Notes under the pieces: generated by a model
Told to the model about the DNA's origin: nothing
The model's database searches: none
Seen by the model: the letters and a program-made list of their open reading frames with translations, nothing else
Program-made: the position numbers and the translations under genes
Part shown: positions 1 to 6,273 of the stretch, piece after piece
Numbering within the stretch: position 1 is the first letter of the stretch
Layout: each line of letters begins with the position of its first letter
Origin: Desulfobacterales bacterium
Lineage (GTDB): Bacteria > Desulfobacterota > Desulfobacteria > Desulfobacterales > C00003060
Direction: 5' to 3'
Length of the DNA stretch: 11,890 nt
NCBI GenBank assembly: GCA_030616425.1
Contig: JAUWXJ010000053.1
Coordinates: 1 to 11,890 of the forward strand

Positions 1-51
1 AAAACGAGGAAGGATACCTTGAAAAGAGAATAATTAAGTACGGGAGGCATT

Positions 52-1230
52 ATGAAACCAAGGAAAATAAGAGACCGCATTTACTGGATGGGCTCTGTGG
101 ATTGGGACAGACGTTTATTTGACTCACTCATCCCACTTCCAGATGGAACAAGCTATAACGCCTACCTCATTGAAGGGAGTGAAAAGACTGTTTTGCTGGA
201 CTCAGTTGATCCTTCCCTGGCCGATGAACTCCTGGCACAGCTTGAGGACGTCTCTGGGATCGACTACGTCATCTCACACCATGCGGAGCAGGACCACTCC
301 GGAACGATCCCGCAGGTTCTTGAAAAATACCCTAGGGCCAAGCTGATAACAACCCCCAAAGCAAAGGGAATGCTTATCGATCTTCTGCGAATACCAGAGG
401 AGTCTTTCATAACCGTCAAGGACGGTGAGACTATATCTCTCGGGGACAAGACCCTGAAGTTTATATATACTCCTTGGGTTCATTGGCCTGAGACCATGGT
501 AACTTATCTGGAAGAAGATAGAATTCTTTTCAGTTGCGATTTTTTCGGTTCCCATTTTGCGACAACCGATCTCTACGTCACTGATGAAGGGCGCGTTTAT
601 GAGGCAGCGAAGCGCTATTATGCCGAGATCATGATGCCCTTCCGGAAAGTGATCGAGAAGAACCTGGAAAAACTCGCGTCTTACGACATAGAAATGATAG
701 CTCCCAGTCATGGGCAGATATACCCCCGCCCATCATTTATTATTGATGCCTATCGGAATTGGATCCTCGGCCCTCCTCTAAACACGGTGGTCCTGCCCTA
801 CGTATCTATGCACGAAAGCACGAGGCGTATGGTAGATCATTTTGTTTCGGCCCTTGTGGAGAGAGGTGTTCGGGTCGAACAGTTCAACCTGGCCGTAACC
901 GATATAGGAAAACTTGCCATGGCCCTAGTTGACGCAGCAACGATCGTTGTTGGAACTCCCACAATTCTCGCCGGGCCTCATCCTTACGCTGCCTATGGTG
1001 TATTTCTGGCCAATGCCCTTCGGCCCAAAGCGAAGTTCCTTTCCATCATTGGTTCCTATGGATGGGGAGGTAAGACTGTAGAAATATTGGCAGGGATGAT
1101 TCCTAATCTTAAGGTTGAAGTTATCGAACCTGTCCTTGCCAAAGGGCTCCCGTCAGAGAATGATCTTAAAGCCCTCGAAAACTTGGCTGAGACCATCGCA
1201 ACGAAACACAAGGAGCATGGTATGGAATAA
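52..1230 (+). CDS. fprA: FprA-type flavodiiron protein (A-type flavoprotein)
   Basis: This 392-aa protein is a cytoplasmic flavodiiron protein, a family that reduces O2 to water or NO to N2O with electrons from rubredoxin, ferredoxin or F420. The N-terminal metallo-beta-lactamase-like half carries the diiron ligands H77-x-E79-x-D81-H82, H144 (in WVHWPE), D163 and H220 (in SHGQIYP), all in the expected order. The C-terminal half from about residue 245 is a flavodoxin-like FMN domain, with the loop after VVLPYVSM and a later GSYGWGG stretch. The length is normal for a two-domain family member, with no extra rubredoxin domain. The ATG is preceded by GGGAGG at a good distance. A ferredoxin gene follows 48 bp downstream and is a plausible electron donor. 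Family assignment is firm; the choice between O2 and NO as substrate cannot be read from the sequence. Confidence 0.95.
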   Translation: MKPRKIRDRIYWMGSVDWDRRLFDSLIPLPDGTSYNAYLIEGSEKTVLLDSVDPSLADELLAQLEDVSGIDYVISHHAEQDHSGTIPQVLEKYPRAKLITTPKAKGMLIDLLRIPEESFITVKDGETISLGDKTLKFIYTPWVHWPETMVTYLEEDRILFSCDFFGSHFATTDLYVTDEGRVYEAAKRYYAEIMMPFRKVIEKNLEKLASYDIEMIAPSHGQIYPRPSFIIDAYRNWILGPPLNTVVLPYVSMHESTRRMVDHFVSALVERGVRVEQFNLAVTDIGKLAMALVDAATIVVGTPTILAGPHPYAAYGVFLANALRPKAKFLSIIGSYGWGGKTVEILAGMIPNLKVEVIEPVLAKGLPSENDLKALENLAETIATKHKEHGME

Positions 1231-1278
1231 CCACGGTGGTTCTACAAGACTGTGTGCCATCTGTGTCCGTGGTGAGAA

Positions 1279-1470
1279 ATGAAGATTCCGTCCATTGATC
1301 CGAGCGAATGCACTGACTGTGAGGTCTGTATAGAGCTGTGTCCTACCGTGTTCAGACGAAACGATGCAGGCTTCATTGAGGTAGCTGACCTGCCGGAATA
1401 CCCGGAAGAAGAAGTCGAGGAATGTATCAAGAACTGTCCGGCAGACTGTATAGCATGGGAAGAGGTCTGA
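1279..1470 (+). CDS. Small ferredoxin, probably one [4Fe-4S] cluster
   Basis: This 63-aa protein resembles the monocluster ferredoxins of Desulfovibrio and Thermotoga. The first motif is C11-x2-C14-x2-C17-x3-C21-P, and the C-terminal part has C49, C53-P and C57. In monocluster ferredoxins the first three cysteines and the distant C-P cysteine hold the cluster, which here would be C11, C14, C17 and C53. The remaining cysteines may form a disulfide or reflect a degenerate second site. The middle third is acidic, as usual for these electron carriers. It lies 48 bp downstream of the flavodiiron gene on the same strand and probably shares its transcript. The Shine-Dalgarno sequence is weak (GGTGAGAA). 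It converges with the HD-domain gene, 51 bp away. Electron transfer to the flavodiiron protein is inferred from position only. Confidence 0.9.
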   Translation: MKIPSIDPSECTDCEVCIELCPTVFRRNDAGFIEVADLPEYPEEEVEECIKNCPADCIAWEEV

Positions 1471-1521
1471 TTTGTTCCATTATTCCAGAGGAGGGACGGG
1501 GATCCTCAAGGAAGGAGGTTT

Positions 1522-2307
1522 TTACTTGGTTTTAGGAAAAGCCTCCGGCGGCATGCTCACCGGGCAGCAGGCATTTATTTCTCCCAATAAGGTCTCACGG
1601 GCTAATCGCTTGCCCGTACTTGTTAGAAATGTTTTTTCAATGGTTTCCGACAACTTCTCCCTTTCAATTTCCTTGTTCTTATAGTGTTTTTGAAGATTGA
1701 CGATGAGGTCGGCATCATAAACGATTTTGAAATTCAGGGTCTCTTTATCCCGGGGGTGGTGGTGATGACCGATGATGTCACAGACCTCATCTATGAGCCC
1801 TTCGTTTGCGCCCAGTTTGGCCAGGATATTTCTGGCAATGTGAGGTCCTTCTTTTTCATGATATTGGGCCTGAGCGCTGTTGTATTTTCGCTCAGCTTCG
1901 TGGATACCGATATCGTGGAGATAGGCTGCGCACAGGACCACGGCAGGGTCCCCTTTTTCCTTTTTGGCAATTTGTTCAGCATATCTTGCCACATCGGCGG
2001 CATGGCCGATCCTTTTAAAGTCTTTCCAAAAGTAGTGCTTCATTTCGATAGCCACTCGATCTTTCAACAGATCATCCTTTTCGGCCAAGAGCTCCGGGGG
2101 CAGATTCCCCAGGCATTGCTCAGCATACTGGCAGTAGGAGGCGCAGCCAAAATCCATCTCGGGGTTTGCAAATCGATGGCCGCAATTCTTGCATCGGCGC
2201 GTTGTGTCGTCCTTAAAGAACTCAACTTCATGGCCACATTTGGGACAATTGGCCTCAAATATGGCTCCTGGCTTCCAGTAACGGGTGTCTTGTCCCGGAC
2301 ATTTCAT
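1522..2307 (-). CDS. HD-domain protein with N-terminal zinc ribbon
   Basis: This 261-aa protein starts with a zinc-ribbon-like segment (C21-x2-C24, C39-x2-C42), followed by a second cysteine cluster (C55, C59, C65). From about residue 85 to 235 comes an HD metal-dependent phosphohydrolase domain, with H102 in RIGHAADVARYA, H131-D132 in YLHDIG, the histidine run H181-H184 before P185, and the late Asp region D198/D200 in YDADLIV. The order H...HD...H...D matches active HD proteins, so a metal-bound phosphohydrolase is likely; the substrate is unknown. The start MKCPGQDTRYWKPG matches my memory of Desulfobacterota homologues and supports this ATG although no clear Shine-Dalgarno is visible. It is the last gene of the minus-strand run, separated from the preceding gene by 172 bp of repeat-bearing DNA, so it may have its own promoter. 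Confidence 0.85.
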   Translation of the reverse strand: MKCPGQDTRYWKPGAIFEANCPKCGHEVEFFKDDTTRRCKNCGHRFANPEMDFGCASYCQYAEQCLGNLPPELLAEKDDLLKDRVAIEMKHYFWKDFKRIGHAADVARYAEQIAKKEKGDPAVVLCAAYLHDIGIHEAERKYNSAQAQYHEKEGPHIARNILAKLGANEGLIDEVCDIIGHHHHPRDKETLNFKIVYDADLIVNLQKHYKNKEIEREKLSETIEKTFLTSTGKRLARETLLGEINACCPVSMPPEAFPKTK

Positions 2308-2316
2308 GGTGATGAC

Positions 2317-2352
2317 GTCAGTCTGTTGTCAGTAGTCCGTTGTCAGTGGTCA
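2317..2352. repeat. Short degenerate GTCAGT-type tandem repeat
   Basis: Three imperfect units built on TTGTCAGT and GTC lie side by side just upstream of the HD-domain gene; the best two are TTGTCAGTAGTCCG and TTGTCAGTGGTCA. A similar sequence lies in opposite orientation at 2441-2475. Repeats of this look are scattered between genes in many anaerobe genomes, to my knowledge without an assigned function. It may separate the HD gene from the upstream operon. Confidence 0.5.
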
Positions 2353-2440
2353 AGTGTATATATGTTTTTAAAAAGCGAACTCTCTAATAGCCTCAACTTT
2401 TCCTATGCCATGTATCATAGTTAATTGATTTTGCGCTTTC

Positions 2441-2475
2441 GGCAACCGGCAACTGTCAACGATCAACGGACACAA
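2441..2475. repeat. Inverted counterpart of the GTCAGT-type repeat
   Basis: The stretch has GGCAACCGGCAACTGTCAAC followed by GATCAACGGACAC. Its reverse complement contains GTCCGTTGATCGTTGACAG, which resembles the repeat at 2317-2352. The two copies face each other across about 90 bp that hold no gene. Similarity is partial and was judged by eye. Confidence 0.4.
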
Positions 2476-2479
2476 CCAG

Positions 2480-3034
2480 TCAGTATAGATCGCACGTGAA
2501 TTCGTCACATTCCTTCTCTGCCAGCACATCGAACGTGTAAAGGATCCTCTTTTCCTTTTCCAGCCTCTTTTCCGGAACCTTTTCAAAGGTCAGGGTCTGG
2601 ATTCTTTCCAGGGCCTCCCCCTTTGAGGGGATTGCTTCCAGACCTTCAGCAATGACCCTGCTTGATTTTGTTTCCAGTACTTCTGCGTCTTTTCCGTTAG
2701 TTACGATTGCAACGGGAACTTCATAATTTTCAACGAGCCTTGCTGCGGCCAGTGTCGAGCGTTCCCTGCTCACCAGGGAACCAGGACCAAAGATAACGAT
2801 GGCAAAGGCCTTGCCGTTTACCCTGATGACAAAATCGACCCTGGCGGTTCCGATGTTGCCGTCCACATTTAGCGGAATTTCGCGCTGTACCTCGATATCA
2901 TCTTTTGAATATCCTTTTTTCTCTACCAGGAACCGTGCAATCTTCTGCCTGGCCCGCTCATCATGGGTATCAAGGATGGTACGGCCTGTGATGAAGTCAA
3001 CTGTTTCACCCAGTATGAGATGATGTGTAGACAC
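2480..3034 (-). CDS. HsdR N-terminal-domain-like protein, nuclease motif lost
   Basis: The protein (about 184 aa) resembles the stand-alone type I restriction enzyme R N-terminal domain family (HSDR_N_2 type). After a helix with RARQKIARFLVEKKGY comes the core, with REIPLNV, the strand RVDFVIRVNGKAFAIVIFGPG, then SLVSRERSTLAAARLV and VAIVTNGKDAEVL. In active PD-(D/E)xK nucleases the second strand carries E-x-K; here that place reads IFGPG, so catalysis is unlikely although the Asp of RVDF remains. The C-terminus has a cysteine pair (CDEFTC). I chose GTG at 3034 because GGGAG lies 5 nt before it; an in-frame TTG at 3046 has no Shine-Dalgarno. It begins about 20 bp after the 244-aa gene, so they are probably co-transcribed. 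No hsdM or hsdS is nearby, so a restriction role is unlikely. Confidence 0.75.
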   Translation of the reverse strand: MSTHHLILGETVDFITGRTILDTHDERARQKIARFLVEKKGYSKDDIEVQREIPLNVDGNIGTARVDFVIRVNGKAFAIVIFGPGSLVSRERSTLAAARLVENYEVPVAIVTNGKDAEVLETKSSRVIAEGLEAIPSKGEALERIQTLTFEKVPEKRLEKEKRILYTFDVLAEKECDEFTCDLY

Positions 3035-3054
3035 GTTATCTCCCAACCACTATG

Positions 3055-3789
3055 TTATCGAAGGGTGCCTGCACCGTAACTCGGATACGGGCGACTCACG
3101 TTGCCAACGCCCATGCCCAGTATGCTGCCTGTTGCAAGAAGAAAAGGGGCATCATAAAAATCACCGAATCCGTGTGGCGCTATGTCATAGTCTAGAAGAG
3201 AAACAAAAGGGATCTCCTTACCATTCATTATCTTCATATAATGGGGGTGCGTGATCGCCAGGAATTGAATCCCTTCAGGACCAAAGCCCACGTCCTTGCC
3301 GAGTTGTTTCCTCACCCTTTCCACGCTCATGTTGTGGTACTTTTTCCCAAGCTGAACCTTTCTGAAGTAGAATCCTTTAGGTCTTGGCACAGTATCTTCC
3401 CTCAGCCTGATGAACTTCGGATCATCAAACCTTACATACTCACACTTCCACGTTCCGCCCCATCTCTTTCGCCTCCGAACCGCGTATTCCCATGCCAATT
3501 TACCAGAAAGGACTGTGTCTGCATGACTGAGGCCATCATCCCCAAAACCGTAGAAGAGCACGGCACCCACAAATCCATCTCTTCGGTCCTGATCGGTTAT
3601 CTCAGGAGGTTGACCTATACGCTGAAATTCTTCCTGGCCGATGCCCCACCCCATCTTCTGATTTGCCTTTTTCCAGGCCTTGATCTGGGCATTACGGTCA
3701 CGGATGAATCGATCGGCAGATTTCTTCCGAAACAGTTGTCCTGACGCCTTGCTGCAAAAGCTTTTGATCTTTTTGATGAAGCTTCTCAT
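3055..3789 (-). CDS. Conserved-looking hypothetical protein, 244 aa
   Basis: I do not recognise this family. The N-terminal 50 residues are very basic (many Lys and Arg), followed by an apparently globular region rich in Gly, Phe and Tyr. Distinct stretches are GFVGAVLFYGFGDDG, KRWGGTWKCEYVRFDDP, FLAITHPHYMKIM and a Gly-rich end (GSILGMGVGNVS). There is no signal peptide, clear membrane helix or known catalytic motif. Only two cysteines are present, so it does not look like a cluster-binding protein. The ATG has a weak GAGG-type Shine-Dalgarno. It lies 36 bp after the IscU-type gene and before the HsdR-N-like gene on the same strand, which suggests membership of the Fe-S operon. A link to cluster assembly rests on position alone. 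Confidence 0.7.
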   Translation of the reverse strand: MRSFIKKIKSFCSKASGQLFRKKSADRFIRDRNAQIKAWKKANQKMGWGIGQEEFQRIGQPPEITDQDRRDGFVGAVLFYGFGDDGLSHADTVLSGKLAWEYAVRRRKRWGGTWKCEYVRFDDPKFIRLREDTVPRPKGFYFRKVQLGKKYHNMSVERVRKQLGKDVGFGPEGIQFLAITHPHYMKIMNGKEIPFVSLLDYDIAPHGFGDFYDAPFLLATGSILGMGVGNVSRPYPSYGAGTLR

Positions 3790-3825
3790 AAGAGCCTCAC
3801 GACGGTGATTCTGATGACGTGATCT

Positions 3826-4326
3826 CTAAGCATTGAGCTCTTTCCCACAGCTCATGCAGAAGTTTGCCGTGATGGGATTTTGTGCATCACAATGACTACA
3901 TGTAATATGCCTTTTTGGTTTTTTTCTTTTTTTCTGGGGAGTAGCAGATTTTGGTTTTCCGTATTTTTTCTCCTCATAGTCCTTAATAGCTTCAGCAAGC
4001 GCTTTTGCACCAAGATTAGAACAGTGCATCTTTTCTCTTGGGAGACCATCAAGGGCCTCTGCAGCAGCCTTTTTGGTGATGGATTTAGCCTCCTTTAAGG
4101 TTTTACCCTTGGCCATTTCACTGACTATGCTGGAGACTGCAATGGCAGCAACACATCCAAATGTCTTGAACTTTACATCAGCGAGTTTATCATTTTTAAC
4201 CTTAATATAGAAGGCCATCATGTCTCCGCACACTGGGTTGCCGACTTCTCCGATTCCATCGGCATTCTCTATGACACCGGCATTCTTCGGGTTTGAGAAA
4301 TGCTCGATTACTTTTTCTGAATACAT
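3826..4326 (-). CDS. iscU: IscU/NifU-type Fe-S scaffold with C-terminal zinc ribbon
   Basis: Residues 1 to about 122 form an IscU/NifU N-terminal scaffold domain on which [2Fe-2S] or [4Fe-4S] clusters are built. The three cluster cysteines are present: C33 in NPVCGD with D35, C58 in FGCVAAIAVSS and C102 in HCSNLGA. The usual FGCGAAIASSS motif is changed at two places. The LPREK sequence before C102 sits where the chaperone-binding LPPVK of standard IscU lies, but differs. After a Lys-rich linker (residues 123-140), residues 143-160 form a zinc ribbon, C143-x2-C146 and C157-x2-C160, which ordinary IscU lacks. The start overlaps the end of the Rrf2 gene by 19 nt, and AAGGAGGT lies inside that gene, so translation is probably coupled. 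With the neighbouring desulfurase homologue it makes a minimal scaffold/sulfur-donor pair. The family is clear; the role of the ribbon is unknown. Confidence 0.92.
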   Translation of the reverse strand: MYSEKVIEHFSNPKNAGVIENADGIGEVGNPVCGDMMAFYIKVKNDKLADVKFKTFGCVAAIAVSSIVSEMAKGKTLKEAKSITKKAAAEALDGLPREKMHCSNLGAKALAEAIKDYEEKKYGKPKSATPQKKRKKPKRHITCSHCDAQNPITANFCMSCGKELNA

Positions 4327-4760
4327 TTCTTACCTCCTTGTAAACCTTGAGCCCTTTTATGCCTTTTGATTATGTGAGACAGAGTAATAGAATTCAGTTT
4401 CTTATCCATTGCTCTTGTTGCCGATTCCCATATGTTGCGTGTCAGACAAGTCTCTGACCTATCGCATATATCTGGATTTTCAATACATTGAGTCAGATCG
4501 ATTCCACCTTCGAGTAGTTCGACGATTTTCCCAACAGTGATTTTATCAGGCGGCCTTGCAAGCATATGGCCCCCTTTTGGACCGCGGACGCTTTTCACAT
4601 AATCAGCTTTTTTTAATGGTATAATAAGTTGTTCAAGGTATTTGACAGAAATATCCTGACGCTTTGCAATATCACCTATTTGGACAGGACCTTCATCGTA
4701 ATGTTGCGCCAGGTCCACCATCATCCTGGTTCCATAGCGACTTCTAGTTGATAGTTTCAT
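4308..4760 (-). CDS. Rrf2/IscR-type Fe-S-sensing transcriptional regulator
   Basis: This 150-aa protein begins with the typical Rrf2 start MKLSTRSRYGTRMMVDLA. A winged helix-turn-helix covers about residues 1-80, including the recognition region SVKYLEQLIIPLKKADYVKS and the wing VRGPKGGHMLA. Three cysteines, C92, C99 and C105, fall where E. coli IscR has its [2Fe-2S] ligands, with spacing one residue longer between the first two. The protein therefore probably binds a cluster and senses Fe-S status. The C-terminal tail is basic. It sits between the desulfurase homologue (14 bp upstream) and the scaffold gene (19-nt overlap), a typical place for an autoregulator of an Fe-S operon. The likely target is the palindrome at 6288-6302. 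I leave the symbol empty because true IscR orthology cannot be separated from other Rrf2 types by eye. Confidence 0.9.
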   Translation of the reverse strand: MKLSTRSRYGTRMMVDLAQHYDEGPVQIGDIAKRQDISVKYLEQLIIPLKKADYVKSVRGPKGGHMLARPPDKITVGKIVELLEGGIDLTQCIENPDICDRSETCLTRNIWESATRAMDKKLNSITLSHIIKRHKRAQGLQGGKKCIQKK

Positions 4761-4774
4761 ACAAATGCCCCCGG

Positions 4775-5947
4775 TTACGCAGCGGTCTTTTTCCCCCAGA
4801 TAGGAGAGAATGAACGAAGCCTTTCAACAGCAAAAGGGAGTTTTTCCAGCACATATTCCACCTCCTCACGCGTATTACTGCTATTCAGGGTAAACACGAT
4901 AGACCCTTGTGCCAGATCAGGCGGTATTCCGATTGCCACAAGGACAGGAGAGGTCTTGAGGGCCTTTGAGGCACAAGCAGAGCCAGTATTTGCATAGATG
5001 CCCTCTTGGTTGAGCATAAAAAGCAATGCCTCTCCTTCAATAGCTTGAATACAAAAGCTTGCATGGCCGGGAAGCCTCTTGTCGGGATGGCCCGTATACT
5101 TTACCTGTTCAATCCGCTCATGGATGCCTGCAACAAGAAGGTCCCGCAGTTCTCCTATATGGTTGGTTTTATCGGGCAGTTCTTTTACGGCAATCTCTGC
5201 TGCCCTGCCAAGTCCGACAATGGCGGGGACGTTCTCTGTTCCACCTCTTCTGCCCCTTTCCTGGATTCCCCCATGTATCAATGGCATCAGTCTTAGATTA
5301 TCCCTGAAATAGAGTGCGCCAATCCCCTTGGGTGCGCCAAGAGAGACACCGGAAAGGCTCAACAAATCCACGCCTAGTCCATTGACATCGACTGGTATGT
5401 TGCCGACTGTGGCAACCGCATCCGTATGAAAGGAGACTTCCCTTTCTCGACAGATAGCAGACAGTTCTGTAATAGGTTCAATGGTCCCGATTTCATTGTT
5501 TGCATGCATGATTGATACTATGATGGTTTCAGGTCTCATTGCGCTGGCTAGGCGCTCCGGATCTACCAGACCATATTCGTCAACTGAAAGAAAAGTCACC
5601 TCAAAATCCATACGCTCCAAGAATCTCGCTGAATTAAGGACAGAATGATGTTCAATCGCAGAAATAATAATGTGATTTCCTTTTTTCTGCTTGGCCAGGG
5701 CTGAGCCTTTAATGGCGAGATTGTTTGCTTCGGCACCCGATGAGGTGAATATAATTTCCTCTGCTTTGGCACCTATGAGTTTGGCTACCTTGACTCTTTG
5801 CTCTTCAATGACCTGCTTGATCTTTGAACCCATGTCATAAATAGTCGAGGGGTTACCAAAATGCTCGTCAAAATAAGGGAGCATGGCTTCAATAACCTCT
5901 CTTCTTACAGGCGTTGCTGCGGCGTGATCCATATATACCCTTCTCAT
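4775..5947 (-). CDS. NifS/IscS-type cysteine desulfurase homologue lacking the PLP lysine
   Basis: The 390-aa protein matches class V aminotransferase-fold cysteine desulfurases along its full length. Motifs seen are YMDHAAATP at the start, H100 (stacks on PLP in active enzymes), NNEIG at 150-154, D176 (pairs with the pyridine nitrogen), HGGIQERGRRGGTENVP at 225-241, and the mobile-loop cysteine C325 in TGSACAS. The PLP-lysine motif SLSG-H-K-LGAPKG instead reads SLSG-V-S-LGAPKG, so Lys is Ser202 and His is Val201. Gln in DAVQ is Ala179, and the substrate Arg in SIRF is Val351. No frameshift is visible and the frame is otherwise well conserved, so this is an intact gene under selection, not a decayed one. 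Normal cysteine desulfuration is unlikely. As I recall, Archaeoglobus fulgidus IscS also lacks this lysine. A GGGAGG Shine-Dalgarno precedes the ATG, 11 bp after the TusA-like gene. Confidence 0.93.
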   Translation of the reverse strand: MRRVYMDHAAATPVRREVIEAMLPYFDEHFGNPSTIYDMGSKIKQVIEEQRVKVAKLIGAKAEEIIFTSSGAEANNLAIKGSALAKQKKGNHIIISAIEHHSVLNSARFLERMDFEVTFLSVDEYGLVDPERLASAMRPETIIVSIMHANNEIGTIEPITELSAICREREVSFHTDAVATVGNIPVDVNGLGVDLLSLSGVSLGAPKGIGALYFRDNLRLMPLIHGGIQERGRRGGTENVPAIVGLGRAAEIAVKELPDKTNHIGELRDLLVAGIHERIEQVKYTGHPDKRLPGHASFCIQAIEGEALLFMLNQEGIYANTGSACASKALKTSPVLVAIGIPPDLAQGSIVFTLNSSNTREEVEYVLEKLPFAVERLRSFSPIWGKKTAA

Positions 5948-5958
5948 GTTGGACCTCC

Positions 5959-6207
5959 CTAATTATTCTTTCTTATATAGAGCTTATAACAATCCTCGTC
6001 TTCCTCCATACCGATAAATTCCTGCCCACACTTTTGACACCAGGCAGGGATATCCTCCAGAGCGCCGTCATAGTCGGTCAACACCTCTAATATTTGGCCC
6101 TTTTTCAGACACTTGAGCTTATCACCTGGTTCCAAAAGATGGAGGGGGCACATACGGCAAACCAGATCTAGGGTATCATCTGATGGCTGATTCTCCACGA
6201 ATTTCAT
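5959..6207 (-). CDS. TusA/SirA-like sulfur carrier
   Basis: This 82-aa protein aligns over its whole length with TusA-type persulfide carriers. The active-site motif CPxP appears as C20-P-L-H, so the persulfide cysteine is kept but the second Pro is His23. The helix and strand after it (DKLKCLKKGQILEVLTDYDGA) and the DIPAWC-x2-CGQEF segment fit the family, where DIPxWC is common. It has six cysteines (C17, C20, C33, C57, C60, C73), more than usual; C17-x2-C20 and C57-x2-C60 could hold a metal or exchange persulfides. The Shine-Dalgarno AAAGGAG is strong. It is the first gene after the promoter at 6274-6302 and lies 11 bp from the desulfurase homologue, so it is a good candidate for supplying sulfur to this operon. 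The family is recognised from motifs; the sulfur partner is inferred. Confidence 0.85.
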   Translation of the reverse strand: MKFVENQPSDDTLDLVCRMCPLHLLEPGDKLKCLKKGQILEVLTDYDGALEDIPAWCQKCGQEFIGMEEDEDCYKLYIRKNN

Positions 6208-6273
6208 ATCTTGCTCCTTTCGGGATTTGGGGCAGGCTATTTCATAGCAGCCTTATCTATACCATTTAAGTAG

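Noticed and set aside
1..51. Possible C-terminal tail of an upstream gene (frame ending at TAA 31-33, or a frame continuing into fprA).
   Set aside because: Only about ten codons are visible and two frames are possible; neither can be identified.
1514..1546. GGAGG-TTTTT and AAAAG-CCTCC arms at the convergent end of the ferredoxin and HD genes, as a terminator.
   Set aside because: The loop is long, one arm has a mismatch and no T-run follows the stem on either strand.
1684..2424. 246-codon plus-strand frame opposite the HD-domain gene.
   Set aside because: It is the antisense of a clear HD-domain protein and has no family features or Shine-Dalgarno.
3241..3744. 167-codon plus-strand frame opposite the 244-aa hypothetical gene.
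   Set aside because: The minus-strand frame fits the operon spacing and has normal composition; the plus frame looks like an antisense shadow.
5342..5347. Loss of the PLP lysine as a frameshift or pseudogene.
   Set aside because: The frame is open for 390 codons with conserved motifs on both sides, and two further active-site residues are changed by substitution, which fits a selected variant.
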